NCBI GenBank assembly: GCA_018265835.1
Contig: JABLYK010000011.1
Span: 1-61,286, forward strand
Length of the DNA: 61,286 nucleotides
Source of the DNA: Oscillospiraceae bacterium
Lineage (GTDB): Bacteria > Bacillota > Clostridia > Oscillospirales > Oscillospiraceae
Direction of reading: 5' to 3'
The position numbers and the translations under genes are program-made. Positions 41,628-50,743 of this stretch are shown here, piece by piece. The notes beneath the pieces were generated by a model. It saw nothing but the letters and a program-made list of their open reading frames with translations. It had not been told where the DNA came from and did no database searches. Within the stretch, counting starts at the first letter, position 1. Each line of letters begins with the position of its first letter.

Positions 41628-43130
41628 ATGAATGGTTACATTATTGCTCTGGATCAGGGCACCACAAGCTCCCGGTCGATTATTTTTGACAAGGGCGGCA
41701 ACATCGTGTCACTGGCGCAGTATCCCTTCGCGCAGATCTATCCCAGGCCGGGTTGGGTCGAGCACGATCCCATGGTCATCCTCGATTCGCAGCTCCACGC
41801 CATGAGCGAGGCGTTTGAAAAGAGCGGCCTTTCCCCGACGGATATCGCAGGCATCGGCATCACGAACCAGCGTGAGACGACCATCGTCTGGGACAGGAGC
41901 ACCGGAAAGCCGGTGTACAACGCCATCGTCTGGCAGTGCCGCCGCACGGCCGCGATCTGCGATGAGCTGACTGCTGACGGCATGGCAGCCTACGTGCGCG
42001 ACAAAACCGGCTTGCTGATCGACGCCTACTTCTCCGGAACGAAGATCAAATGGATTCTGGACAATGTCCCGGGCGCACGCGAGCGCGCCGAGCGGGGCGA
42101 GCTGCTGTTCGGCACGGTGGATTCCTGGCTGATCTGGAATCTCACCGGCGGCAAGGCCCACGTTTCAGACTATTCCAACTGCTCAAGAACCATGCTGTTC
42201 GATATTGACACACTCTGCTGGGACGAGGAGCTGTGCAAAAAGCTCGGCATTCCGATGTCCATGCTGCCGGAGCCGGTTCCGTCCTCGCAGATCTATGGCC
42301 GGGTTGCGGAGGGGCTGCCGGGATTGGAGATGCTCGCTGGCATCCCCGTGTGTGGCAGCGCGGGCGATCAGGCGGCAGCGCTGCTCGGTCAGGCCTGCAT
42401 CGAGCCGGGCCAGGCGAAGAATACATACGGCACCGGCTGCTTTACGCTGATGAACACCGGCAGCCACTCCGTGCGCAGCGTCAGCGGCCTTGTCACCAGC
42501 GTAGCCTGGTCCGTGGGTGGCCAGACTACCTATGCGCTGGAGGGCAGCGTATTCAACGCCGGCAGCTCCATCCAGTGGCTGCGCGACGAGCTGGGGCTCA
42601 TCTCCACCGCGCATGAGTGCGATATGCTGGCCGAGAGCGTACCGGACAACGGCGGCGTGTACCTTGTCTCTGCGTTTACCGGTCTCGGCGCGCCGCGCTG
42701 GGATATGTACGCGCGCGGCGCCATCGTCGGCCTGACGCGCGGATCAACGAAGGCGCACATTGCCCGCGCCACGCTGGAGGGCATCGCCTATCAGGTGAAG
42801 GATCTGCTCGACGCCATGGAGATCGACGCAGGGAGCCCAATCTCCGTCCTGCGCGTGGACGGCGGCGCGTCCGTCAGCAACTTCCTCATGCAGTTCCAGT
42901 CGGATATGATCCGCAAACCGATCGACCGCCCCAAGATGGTGGAGACGACCGCGTTCGGCGCGGCGTTCCTGGCCGGTATCGCCAGCGGCGTCTGGCACAA
43001 CATCGGAGATATCGCGGCAATTCGCCAGTCCGACCGCATTTTCAATCCGCAGATGGATGCCAATCAGGCCAAACGACAGCACGACAAATGGCTGCGTGCA
43101 GTCGACAGATCGGAAAAGTGGGATGTGTAA
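41628..43130 (+). CDS. glpK: Glycerol kinase
   Basis: A 500-residue FGGY-family kinase phosphorylating glycerol to glycerol-3-phosphate. ALDQGTTSSRSI at the N-terminus, GITNQRETTIVWDR, GTVDSWLIWNLTGG, and the C-terminal DGGASVSNFLMQFQSD are characteristic, and the length is standard. The ATG follows ACGGAGG. No glpF or glpD is adjacent. A TATAAT lies near 41564 in the divergent gap, but the -35 is poor. Confidence 0.95.
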   Translation: MNGYIIALDQGTTSSRSIIFDKGGNIVSLAQYPFAQIYPRPGWVEHDPMVILDSQLHAMSEAFEKSGLSPTDIAGIGITNQRETTIVWDRSTGKPVYNAIVWQCRRTAAICDELTADGMAAYVRDKTGLLIDAYFSGTKIKWILDNVPGARERAERGELLFGTVDSWLIWNLTGGKAHVSDYSNCSRTMLFDIDTLCWDEELCKKLGIPMSMLPEPVPSSQIYGRVAEGLPGLEMLAGIPVCGSAGDQAAALLGQACIEPGQAKNTYGTGCFTLMNTGSHSVRSVSGLVTSVAWSVGGQTTYALEGSVFNAGSSIQWLRDELGLISTAHECDMLAESVPDNGGVYLVSAFTGLGAPRWDMYARGAIVGLTRGSTKAHIARATLEGIAYQVKDLLDAMEIDAGSPISVLRVDGGASVSNFLMQFQSDMIRKPIDRPKMVETTAFGAAFLAGIASGVWHNIGDIAAIRQSDRIFNPQMDANQAKRQHDKWLRAVDRSEKWDV

Positions 43131-44343
43131 CTTGCAAATGAACCAGATTTTTCGCCCGGCAGACATTCTCCTGCCCAAACAAGCCGACATGCAGTGCTGG
43201 AGCGTCATCGCCTGCGACCAGTTCACCTCGGACGCCGCCTACTGGGCGGCGGTGGAACAGGCCGTTGGCGGCGCGCCATCCACGCTGCGGCTGATGCTGC
43301 CGGAATTCTACCTCGGCAAGCGCGACGAAGCGGCAGCCGCCGCTGAGATTCAGCAGACCATGCGCGGCTATCTGGACCGCGGCGTCTTTGCCAAAATCGA
43401 GCACAGCTTCATCTTTCTGGAGCGTACGCTTCCGTGCGGTTCGGTGCGCCGCGGCCTGATCGGCACGATTGATCTGGAGGCCTATGATTACAGTCCCGAT
43501 TCGTCCAGCCCGATCCGCGCAACGGAGGGCACGGTCGAAGACCGGCTGCCGCCGCGTGTAAAGGTGCGCCGCGACGCGCCGCTGGAAATGCCGCACATCA
43601 TGGTGTTTCTCAACGATCCGGACGACGGCGTTATGCAGCAGGCAGAAGCCTCTGCGGACGGTATACTCTACGATTTTGATCTGATGCTGGGCGGCGGCCA
43701 CGTGCGCGGCCAGCGGATTTATGGCGCTGCGGCGGACACCCTCGCGGCGGAGATTTCCGAAAGCAATGCCTCCGTAAAGCTTGCCATTGGCGATGGAAAC
43801 CACAGTCTGGCGGCGGCACGCAAATGCTGGCTGGAGAAAAAGCTGCGCCTCACGCCGGAGCAGGCAGAGTCCGACCCCGCACGTTTTGTATTGGTGGAGC
43901 TTGTGAATATTCACGATCCCGCCGTCACCTTTGCGCCCATCCATCGGCTCTTGTTCGAAACGGATCCCGGCACATGGTTTGACGCGGCAGCGCAGCAGCT
44001 TGCCACGGACGGGGAAGGACGGGACGTCGTCCTGCTTTCCGGCGGGCGGCAGAAAACCATCCGCGCCAGGGGCGCGTCCATCGGCGAAGTCATCGGAAAC
44101 GTAGAGCAGTTCTGCAAAGCCTATCTTGCCGCGCATGGCGGAATGATCGACTACATCCACGGCGACGACGAAGCCGTGCAGCTTGCGCAGGGCTCCGGCT
44201 GCTGCGGCGTTTTGCTGCCGCAGATGGAGAAAAGCGAGCTGTTTTCCTCCGTTGAGCGCTCCGGCCCATTCCCGAAAAAGAGCTTTTCCATTGGCCTTGG
44301 CCACGATAAACGTTATTATTTGGAGTGCCGAAAAATCCAATAA
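43123..44343 (+). CDS. DUF1015-family protein
   Basis: A soluble protein of about 406 residues of the DUF1015 (PF06245) family, recognised by the N-terminal FRPADILLPK-type start, VSVI/WSVIACDQFTSD, the central GDGNHSLAAARKCW and VNIHDPAVTFAPIHR. Its biochemical role is not established to my knowledge. The chosen ATG at 43123 overlaps the glpK stop by 8 bases; ATG 43138 is the alternative. It ends before a very strong hairpin. Confidence 0.85.
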   Translation: MCNLQMNQIFRPADILLPKQADMQCWSVIACDQFTSDAAYWAAVEQAVGGAPSTLRLMLPEFYLGKRDEAAAAAEIQQTMRGYLDRGVFAKIEHSFIFLERTLPCGSVRRGLIGTIDLEAYDYSPDSSSPIRATEGTVEDRLPPRVKVRRDAPLEMPHIMVFLNDPDDGVMQQAEASADGILYDFDLMLGGGHVRGQRIYGAAADTLAAEISESNASVKLAIGDGNHSLAAARKCWLEKKLRLTPEQAESDPARFVLVELVNIHDPAVTFAPIHRLLFETDPGTWFDAAAQQLATDGEGRDVVLLSGGRQKTIRARGASIGEVIGNVEQFCKAYLAAHGGMIDYIHGDDEAVQLAQGSGCCGVLLPQMEKSELFSSVERSGPFPKKSFSIGLGHDKRYYLECRKIQ

Positions 44344-44364
44344 TGTTTCTGCGTGGAAATGCGC

Positions 44365-44421
44365 AGCCACGAGTACGTCCCGCTTCTATCAGATAGAAGC
44401 GGGACGTACTCGTGGCTTTTT
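44365..44421 (+). terminator. 25-bp perfect hairpin terminator after the DUF1015 gene
   Basis: Arms 44365-44389 and 44393-44417 are perfectly complementary with a 3-base loop and a T-run at 44417-44421. The T-run touches the stop of the convergent XRE gene. It is unusually long for an intrinsic terminator. Confidence 0.9.
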
Positions 44422-45356
44422 CAGATACCGGTATGCTCATCCGTGGCCATACCGGTTTTTTGTTCTTCTATGATATCCGGATCATGGGTGCAGATGATCA
44501 GCTCGCTTTTGATCCCGTTCAGCTCGATGACGTTGTCAGCGTCTGCAGTGCAAAACGGCTCGACCGGTTTTTTATTTTTTTCGTAAGCGACGCTTGTCGC
44601 AATGCCTTTTGTGACAACCGAAAAAGGCGTATTCTCCGGCACGCAGATTCTTGAAGTAGCGGATATTTGGTTCACTTCAACCCCGCCGTTTAAGGTGCGG
44701 CAGAGGATATTCATGTCAAGATTGCAGTCCATTTCCACCGTTCCGACCACATCTTCCAAAATGACATTTGCCGTCTTGAGTTCCAGCTCAATGTCTTCAC
44801 ACTCCAGAGCGGATATCTCAACCGTCTCCGAATGGATCCTGCATTCAACAGATCGGATGTAGGGCGCCGGGATTTGGACGAAAATGCTGACGGCTTCCTT
44901 TGCCATAGCCTCTGTGGCGCCGTTTTTGCGGCTGAGGTCGATATCAATTCGGTTTTTCACATCATCAATCTTCAGCTTGAAATCACTTGAAAGCGTTTGC
45001 AGTGTGTTTGATGCCAGACGAATCCGGATTTTTTCGCCGTCATAGCCCGACAGCTTCAGGTACTTTGCGCCGCCCAGTTTCATATCATAGCGTTTGGGGC
45101 AGTCAATATCGTATTCCGTCACACTTTCATACAGATAATCCGGTTGTTTTTTCGTGCTTTTTTCGGCAGACAAAAGTTCATCTATGGTAACGTCAAAAAG
45201 GGAAGAGAGCGCCATCATATTTTCAATGTCGGGAATTCCTGCATTGGTCTCCCACTTTGTGATTGCCTGCCTGGAAACGCCGATTTTCTCAGCCAGCTTT
45301 TCCTGCGACATGCCAGCCTGCTGGCGGTATAATTTGAGCTTTTCTGAAAACGTCAC
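44421..45356 (-). CDS. XRE-family transcriptional regulator with C-terminal DUF4097-like domain
   Basis: A 311-residue protein. Residues about 1-62 are a Cro/CI-type helix-turn-helix (AGMSQEKLAEKIGVSRQAITKWE). After a linker, about 100-290 is a beta-rich repeat region with regularly alternating strands (VECRIHSETVEISALEC, ELELKTANVILEDV) resembling the DUF4097 beta-solenoid. Such fusions occur in Bacillota and may sense a surface or cell-envelope ligand, though this protein has no membrane segment. The start is GTG 45356 behind GGGGGT. It has its own promoter and a nearby palindrome. Confidence 0.8.
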   Translation of the reverse strand: MTFSEKLKLYRQQAGMSQEKLAEKIGVSRQAITKWETNAGIPDIENMMALSSLFDVTIDELLSAEKSTKKQPDYLYESVTEYDIDCPKRYDMKLGGAKYLKLSGYDGEKIRIRLASNTLQTLSSDFKLKIDDVKNRIDIDLSRKNGATEAMAKEAVSIFVQIPAPYIRSVECRIHSETVEISALECEDIELELKTANVILEDVVGTVEMDCNLDMNILCRTLNGGVEVNQISATSRICVPENTPFSVVTKGIATSVAYEKNKKPVEPFCTADADNVIELNGIKSELIICTHDPDIIEEQKTGMATDEHTGI

Positions 45357-45385
45357 GTTGTGACCCCCTTGTTTTTGATGGTTCC

Positions 45386-45414
45386 ATTGTAAGAAACTCC
45401 ACCTTGCACGGCAA
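45386..45414 (-). promoter_or_regulatory. Promoter of the XRE regulator gene
   Basis: On the minus strand TTGCCG (45414-45409), a 17-base spacer and TACAAT (45391-45386), about 30 bases before the GTG start. Confidence 0.7.
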
Positions 45415-45441
45415 GAACGTACAGACGACATTTTGCGTTTT

Positions 45442-45462
45442 TTTGCTACTTTGCGTAGCAAA
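45442..45462. promoter_or_regulatory. Possible operator palindrome upstream of the XRE gene
   Basis: TTTGCTAC (45442-45449) and GTAGCAAA (45455-45462) form an 8-bp inverted repeat with a 5-base spacer, 28 bases upstream of the regulator's -35 and between it and the divergent spoIIIA operon. Typical of an autoregulatory XRE site, but unproven. Confidence 0.4.
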
Positions 45463-45624
45463 TGCGGCTTTTGCATCGTTGTATTCTGCATTTTCATTGT
45501 ACGTTCCAAAGAAACGGCTGTCAAATATATGATTTCGAATGACGCTTTGCAGATTTTTGTTTCCGCAGTTCTAGACCTTGTCCCGGCCACATAGGATGTC
45601 CCAGAACGAAAGAGGGGAAACAAC

Positions 45625-46500
45625 ATGCTGTTTACAAACCACGTATTGGACTTGTTCCCGCTGGAGCTGGCAGGCGCGCTGCGAAATTTCCACTCAGACA
45701 CACAGGAAGTCGTGGAAGAGATCCGCTGCCGGGTAGGCAGGCCGCCGCTGTTGCTGACGCAGGATCGTGAGTACACCGTTTCGTGCCGCGCCGTCCGCGC
45801 AGGGGATCTGGAATACCTGCTCGAGCGCGCTTCCGGCGCGTCCGTACATACCGTTGCCGACGAGCTGCGGCAGGGCTTTCTGCATACGGCAAGCGGTCTC
45901 CGCATCGGCCTGTGCGGAAACGCCTATCGCAAAAATGGACAGGTTGCGGGCGTCCGGCAAATCGCGTCCGTCGCCGTTCGCATCCCGCATGAGGCCAAAG
46001 GCTGCGCCGACGCCATTCTCAGCGCGCTGCTGGAAGACGGATTTCAGAGCACGCTGCTCGTAGCGCCGCCCGGCTTTGGAAAAACGACGCTGCTGCGCGA
46101 AACCATACGCCAGCTTTCCGAGCATGGCCTGCGCGTCGCGCTTGCGGACGAGCGTGGGGAAGTCGCCGCAGTCTACGACCGCGTGCCGCAGTTCGATCTC
46201 GGCCCACGCACCGACGTGATGACGGGCGGCAGCAAGGCCGCGTGCTGCATGATGCTTCTGCGTGCCATGAATCCGCAGGTACTGGCCTTCGACGAGATCA
46301 CCACGCCGGAGGACATCGCGGCCATAGAGGTCGCCGCAGGCTGCGGCGTGCAGCTGCTCGCCACTGCGCACGCGTTCTCACCGCAGACGCTGCGCCAGCG
46401 CGGACTGTACCGGCGGCTGCTGGACGACGGCATTTTCCGCCGCGCCGTGTGCATCCGGCTGGAAAACGGCGCGCGCCGCTATGAAGTGGAGGCGCTGTAA
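45625..46500 (+). CDS. spoIIIAA: Stage III sporulation protein AA (secretion ATPase)
   Basis: A 291-residue AAA+ ATPase related to type II/IV secretion ATPases. APPGFGKTTLLRE is Walker A and VLAFDEIT lies in the Walker B region; RIGLCGNAY and the ADERGEVAAV block are typical of SpoIIIAA. It powers the mother-cell side of the SpoIIIA-SpoIIQ channel that keeps sigma-G active in the forespore. First gene of the operon, with an AGAGGGGA site. In Bacillus the operon is sigma-E dependent; no convincing sigma-E promoter could be read here. Confidence 0.95.
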   Translation: MLFTNHVLDLFPLELAGALRNFHSDTQEVVEEIRCRVGRPPLLLTQDREYTVSCRAVRAGDLEYLLERASGASVHTVADELRQGFLHTASGLRIGLCGNAYRKNGQVAGVRQIASVAVRIPHEAKGCADAILSALLEDGFQSTLLVAPPGFGKTTLLRETIRQLSEHGLRVALADERGEVAAVYDRVPQFDLGPRTDVMTGGSKAACCMMLLRAMNPQVLAFDEITTPEDIAAIEVAAGCGVQLLATAHAFSPQTLRQRGLYRRLLDDGIFRRAVCIRLENGARRYEVEAL

Positions 46501-47006
46501 TGGTGCGCTGGTTTGGGATCGTGCTGGTACTGGTCTCCTCCGGCTATTGGGGGATCCGGAAAGCCGCAGAGCTTCGGCGCCGGCCGCGCCTGCTCAAGGC
46601 GACAGCGGACAGCTTCAAGCTGATCCGCAGCGACATTGCGTTTCGCCTGCTGCCGCTGCCGGATACGCTCCGCCACGCCGCACAGGCCGCACCCGCCCCG
46701 CTGCAGGACGTCTATGCCGCGCTGTCGGAACAGATGTGTACAGAAACCCAGCCTTTTTCCGAACAGTGGCGCGCCGCATTTGATGCGCTGCCTGGCTTTT
46801 CCCCGGAGGATCAGGCCGCGCTCTGTGCACTCGGCGAACAGCTCGGAAAATATGATTCCGATGCGCAGGTGGATGCCATTGACTACTGTGTTGCCTATTT
46901 ACAGTCGGCCGAGACACAGGCGCGCGAGGATACGGCGCGCCGCGGCAAGCTGTATGCCGGCCTTGGTTTCACGTTCGGACTGATCGTGGCCGTCACGCTA
47001 TACTGA
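46500..47006 (+). CDS. spoIIIAB: Stage III sporulation protein AB
   Basis: A 168-residue protein with an N-terminal membrane segment (about 2-18) and a C-terminal one (about 150-168), enclosing a helical domain that resembles type II secretion GspF. Members are thought to anchor the AA ATPase. The ATG shares one base with the spoIIIAA stop. Confidence 0.9.
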   Translation: MVRWFGIVLVLVSSGYWGIRKAAELRRRPRLLKATADSFKLIRSDIAFRLLPLPDTLRHAAQAAPAPLQDVYAALSEQMCTETQPFSEQWRAAFDALPGFSPEDQAALCALGEQLGKYDSDAQVDAIDYCVAYLQSAETQAREDTARRGKLYAGLGFTFGLIVAVTLY

Positions 47007-47023
47007 CACAAAGGAGGAGCAAA

Positions 47024-47218
47024 ATGGACGTTGATCTCGTGTTTAAGATCGCGGCGATCGGGATTCTGGTTGCCGTGCTGAATATTCTGCTTTCCCGCGC
47101 GGGCCGGGACGAACAGGCGCTGATGACCACAATTGCGGGGCTGGTGGTCGTGCTCGTACTGGTCATTGAAAAAATCAGCGAACTGTTCAACCTCATCAAG
47201 AGCCTGTTTGCGTTTTAG
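47024..47218 (+). CDS. spoIIIAC: Stage III sporulation protein AC
   Basis: A 64-residue protein with two hydrophobic helices (about 5-25 and 35-62) around a short polar loop SRAGRDEQA, the usual size and layout of SpoIIIAC. An integral membrane component of the channel. Preceded by AAGGAGGAG. Confidence 0.92.
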   Translation: MDVDLVFKIAAIGILVAVLNILLSRAGRDEQALMTTIAGLVVVLVLVIEKISELFNLIKSLFAF

Positions 47219-47220
47219 CG

Positions 47221-47607
47221 ATGGAACTGCTGTTCAAAGTTCTTCTTATCGGCGTCACCGCCTCCATTCTCGCCGTCACGGTATACAAATCCGTGCCCGG
47301 TATCTCGTTTGCACTCAGTCTGGCTGCGGCAGTGCTGACGCTGTTGATTGCCATGGCGTTTCTCGAGCCGCTAATTGATTTCCTGCGTGAGACGATCGCG
47401 GTCTGCGGCGTATCCGGCGTGTATACCGGGCCGCTGCTGAAATGCATGGCCATCAGCATCCTGACGATGATCGGAGCAAATCTCTGCAAGGACGCCGGGC
47501 AGGGTTCCACCGCGTCGTCGATTGAAATTGCAGGGGTCGTGGCCGCACTGTACGCCGCACTGCCGCTGCTCAACACGTTTCTGAAAATGATCGGAGAACT
47601 GATTTGA
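47221..47607 (+). CDS. spoIIIAD: Stage III sporulation protein AD
   Basis: A 128-residue membrane protein with about four hydrophobic segments, matching SpoIIIAD in size and in the AISILTMIGANLCKDAGQ block. It starts 3 bases after spoIIIAC and its stop overlaps spoIIIAE by 4 bases. Confidence 0.92.
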   Translation: MELLFKVLLIGVTASILAVTVYKSVPGISFALSLAAAVLTLLIAMAFLEPLIDFLRETIAVCGVSGVYTGPLLKCMAISILTMIGANLCKDAGQGSTASSIEIAGVVAALYAALPLLNTFLKMIGELI

Positions 47608-48716
47608 AAAAGTTTCTCACGCTTTTGGCCACGGTTCTGGTCTTATTCGCCGCGCTCACGTGCAGCGCGTCTGCCTATGACATCGAAGCCGAGCAGCGCG
47701 AAGCCTGCGGTGCAGACGAGCTGGAGCAATCGCTGCCGGAGGAAGCCTACGAGGCGTTCGGATCGCTCACGCTCAGCGATACGGCCCATCCGGAGTCCCT
47801 GCTTGAAAAACTCTGGATGTTTCTCACCGGTTCGTCGCAGGACATGCTGTTCTCCGCCGTGCGCAACGCCGCGCTGCTGCTCGTGATCGTGTTTCTGACG
47901 GCCCTGTGCGCCGCCGTGACGGAAAACTCCGCTTGCGGCGCAGTCACGCAGATGGCGGGCGCCGTCGCTGTGGCGGCGTTGAGCGCCGAACACGTCAGTT
48001 CCTGTGTCTCCGTTGGATGCGAGGCGCTGTGGTCACTCTCGGACTTTTCCAAAATTCTGCTGCCGAGCATGTGCGCCGCCGCCTCGGCCAGCGGCGCGTT
48101 CACAGCTGCAAGCGCCAAATACGCCGCAACCGCGCTGTTTTTTGATGGGCTGCTGTCTGTAGAACTCAAAATCCTGCTGCCGATGCTCTACGCCTACGCC
48201 GCCCTGATGATCGGCGGTCATACCCTGGAAAACGATACCCTACTGTCCGTCGCGTCGCTCATCAAGCGCATTTTCAAGTTTTTTCTGATCGCAGTCGCCA
48301 CGGTTTTTACCTTCTACCTCTCCGTCACCGGGATTCTCACCGGTACGGCGGATGAGACAGCGGCAAAGGCGGCGAAGACCGCCGTCTCGACCACGCTTCC
48401 GGTCGTCGGCAGCATTGTGTCCGACGCGGCCTCCACGGTGCTCTCCGGCGCTGCCATGCTGCGCAACGGCATCGGCATCCTCGGGATGCTCGGCGTGCTC
48501 GCGGTCTGCGCCGTACCGTATCTGACGCTGGGCGTGCACTACTTACTCTACAAGCTGGCTGCCGGCATTGCCTGCACGTTTACGGATAAGCGCATCGGCA
48601 ATCTCATCGGCGGCTTCGGCGACCTGTACGCATTTTTACTGGGGATGACCGGTGTGGCGTCGTTCATTCTGTTCCTCTCCATCGTATCCAGCATGAAGGC
48701 GGTGAATCTCGGATGA
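47604..48716 (+). CDS. spoIIIAE: Stage III sporulation protein AE
   Basis: A 370-residue polytopic protein with an N-terminal signal-like segment, an external loop and about seven transmembrane helices, the largest membrane subunit of the channel. The length and the FFDGLLSVELKILLPMLY region agree with SpoIIIAE. ATGA overlaps on both sides show translational coupling. Confidence 0.93.
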   Translation: MKKFLTLLATVLVLFAALTCSASAYDIEAEQREACGADELEQSLPEEAYEAFGSLTLSDTAHPESLLEKLWMFLTGSSQDMLFSAVRNAALLLVIVFLTALCAAVTENSACGAVTQMAGAVAVAALSAEHVSSCVSVGCEALWSLSDFSKILLPSMCAAASASGAFTAASAKYAATALFFDGLLSVELKILLPMLYAYAALMIGGHTLENDTLLSVASLIKRIFKFFLIAVATVFTFYLSVTGILTGTADETAAKAAKTAVSTTLPVVGSIVSDAASTVLSGAAMLRNGIGILGMLGVLAVCAVPYLTLGVHYLLYKLAAGIACTFTDKRIGNLIGGFGDLYAFLLGMTGVASFILFLSIVSSMKAVNLG

Positions 48717-49216
48717 CGGAAGCAATTCGAAGCTGGCTGCTGACCATGACCGGCGTCGCGCTGGTCTCGGCGATCGCGTCCTTTTTTGCATCTGGCGGCA
48801 GTATGAAGCGTGTTTTGAAGCTGATCGGCGGTGTCGCCATGGCAGCCGCGCTGCTCTCGCCGCTGCTGAAATTCGATTATGCCGCCTATGCAAGCGCGCT
48901 GCAGCTCTATGGCGACAGCATGGCATGGGATCCTGCCGCTGTGGAGGAGACGGAAAATCGTCTCAACCGCACCATCATAGAATCGGAATGCGGCGCATAT
49001 ATATTGGACAAAGCCGCACAGCTCGGCGTGCCGCTGACCGATGCGCAGATTACCGTACAATGGAGCATGGACGGCTTCTGGTATCCCTACGCCGTCACTC
49101 TGACACAGCCCGCCGGCGCGGGGAAGAGTACTGCGCTCGCAGGCATCATCGAAGCCGACCTCGGCATACCATCGGAACGACAGGAATGGAGAGAAGATGC
49201 ACAACAAGATGAATAA
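48713..49216 (+). CDS. spoIIIAF: Stage III sporulation protein AF
   Basis: A 167-residue protein with two N-terminal transmembrane helices (about 8-27 and 33-53) followed by an external domain of the ring-building type found in SpoIIIAF, AG and AH. It overlaps spoIIIAE by 4 bases and spoIIIAG by 20 bases. Confidence 0.9.
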   Translation: MTEAIRSWLLTMTGVALVSAIASFFASGGSMKRVLKLIGGVAMAAALLSPLLKFDYAAYASALQLYGDSMAWDPAAVEETENRLNRTIIESECGAYILDKAAQLGVPLTDAQITVQWSMDGFWYPYAVTLTQPAGAGKSTALAGIIEADLGIPSERQEWREDAQQDE

Positions 49217-49700
49217 GGCAAAAGCATTCTGGGAGAAGTACAAATATGTCATTCTCATTTTTCTGGTCGGCACCGTCCTGCTGCTGTTGCCCTCCGGAAA
49301 GAAAAGCTCCGGCAATCCTGCAAGTACCACAGAACCGGTCGCAGCGGAAACCACTGCCGCGCAGGAAGCGCAGTCGGCCGAGAACCGGCTCGCGGCGCTG
49401 CTGTCGCAGATCGACGGCGCGGGGCAGGTTCGGGTACTGCTGTCTTACCGGTGCTCCGCCGAAACGGAATATGCCACCGACGACGGCGAGACCGTCATCG
49501 TCTCCGCCGGCAGCGGTACGCAGGCTGCGGTGGAGCGCAAGACCATCTATCCGCAGTATCTGGGCGCAGTCGTCGTGTGCGAGGGAGCGGCTTCTCCGCA
49601 GGTGCGGCTGGACGTTCTGCAGGCTGTTGCGCAGTTTACCGGCCTGAGCGCGGACAAAATTTCCGTACTCAAGCTGCGATCTGATATGGAATCGAAATAA
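49197..49700 (+). CDS. spoIIIAG: Stage III sporulation protein AG
   Basis: A 167-residue protein with one N-terminal membrane segment (about 18-34), a Ser/Thr/Ala/Glu linker, and a ring-building domain that in Bacillus oligomerises into a large secretin-like ring between the membranes. ATG 49197 has a GGAG site; ATG 49209 is possible. The VVVCEGAASPQVRLDVLQAV block is typical. Confidence 0.92.
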   Translation: MHNKMNKAKAFWEKYKYVILIFLVGTVLLLLPSGKKSSGNPASTTEPVAAETTAAQEAQSAENRLAALLSQIDGAGQVRVLLSYRCSAETEYATDDGETVIVSAGSGTQAAVERKTIYPQYLGAVVVCEGAASPQVRLDVLQAVAQFTGLSADKISVLKLRSDMESK

Positions 49701-49713
49701 CGGGAGGGCGTAT

Positions 49714-50262
49714 ATGAAAAAAACGAAACGAAATATTGCCATCGTTACCGTGCTGCTGTTTGTCTGTGCCGCCGTGTACTTCAACTGGTCCTATAACAAC
49801 CAGTGGGGTTCCGCCGACGCAGCAATGGTGTCGGCAGAGGACGAGGCAATGGCCAATGCAGCGGAAAATGAGGCGACCGAAACCTCCGGGCAGGCAGAGA
49901 CTACCTCCGACTATTTTGCCGAGGCGCGCCTGACCCGCCAGCAGTCGCGGGATGAAGCGCTCACGCTGCTGCAGGCGGCCTCCACAGCCGAGGGCGCCTC
50001 GCAAGAGACGATCGACAGCGTGATGGGGGCCATCTCCGCCATGGCCAACGATTCCATGACGGAGACGCAGATCGAAAATCTGCTGTTGGCCAAGGATTTT
50101 GCCGAGTGCGTGGTCTATGTGACGGACGAGGGCGTAACGGTCGCGGTACCGGCTCCGGAGGAGGGCCTGACCGAAGCGCAGGTTGCCACGATCACAGACG
50201 CAATTGTCAGTGAGACGGATTATACAGCGCCGCAGATCAAGGTCATTGAAGTTAAGAATTAA
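49714..50262 (+). CDS. spoIIIAH: Stage III sporulation protein AH
   Basis: A 182-residue protein with an N-terminal membrane anchor (about 7-25), an acidic/Ala linker, then a ring-building YscJ/FliF-like domain. It is the subunit that contacts forespore SpoIIQ across the intermembrane space in Bacillus. The RDEALTLLQAA start of the domain is characteristic. Last gene of the operon, followed by a terminator. Confidence 0.92.
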   Translation: MKKTKRNIAIVTVLLFVCAAVYFNWSYNNQWGSADAAMVSAEDEAMANAAENEATETSGQAETTSDYFAEARLTRQQSRDEALTLLQAASTAEGASQETIDSVMGAISAMANDSMTETQIENLLLAKDFAECVVYVTDEGVTVAVPAPEEGLTEAQVATITDAIVSETDYTAPQIKVIEVKN

Positions 50263-50287
50263 GGCGGGAGTAGCTCCCGCCTTGTTT
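50261..50287 (+). terminator. Terminator after spoIIIAH
   Basis: A 10-bp perfect stem (50261-50270 with 50274-50283), 3-base loop, followed by GTTTGTT. Confidence 0.75.
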
Positions 50288-50365
50288 GTTGTGAATTTTC
50301 TTCTTTCTTTTTCCGTACATCCGTGATAAACTATACTGAATTCATATCTCAGGAGGTATTCACTT

Positions 50366-50728
50366 ATGCCGGAAAATTATATTACCTGCCAGGACGAAAA
50401 GGGCAGCATCAATATTTCCGAGGAAGTCGTCATGTCCATGGTGCGCGCGGCGATCACCGAGGTTGACGGCGTTGCGGGTCTCGCCACGTCTGCCGGCACG
50501 GAGCTGGCCGAGCTGCTGGGCATCAAGTCTGCTGCCAAGGGCATCAAGGTGCAGATTCTGGACGAAACCATTACCGTCGATACCATCATCACAGTGCGCT
50601 ACGGCTGCAACGCCGTCGCCGTCGCCAAGGCTGTGCAGGACTCCGTCTCCAACGCTGTACAGGCCATGACCGGGATGGGTAAGCCCGTCGTCAACGTCCA
50701 CATCTCCGGCGTTGCATTTGATAAATAA
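50366..50728 (+). CDS. Asp23/Gls24-family envelope stress response protein
   Basis: A 120-residue protein of the Asp23 family: ISEEVVMSMVRAAITEVDGVAGL at its start, then IDTIITVRYG-type strand and VNVHISGVAF at the end. Family members associate with the membrane or support wall integrity; the exact role is unclear. It is commonly found just upstream of nusB, as here. A TATACT at about 50330 could be its -10, with a poor -35. AGGAGG precedes the ATG. Confidence 0.9.
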   Translation: MPENYITCQDEKGSINISEEVVMSMVRAAITEVDGVAGLATSAGTELAELLGIKSAAKGIKVQILDETITVDTIITVRYGCNAVAVAKAVQDSVSNAVQAMTGMGKPVVNVHISGVAFDK

Positions 50729-50743
50729 AGGGGATTTCCACGT

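Noticed and set aside
45500..45610. Sigma-E promoter of the spoIIIA operon
   Set aside because: Candidate CATAGG and ATAT elements exist, but no pair with correct sequence and spacing could be supported by eye.
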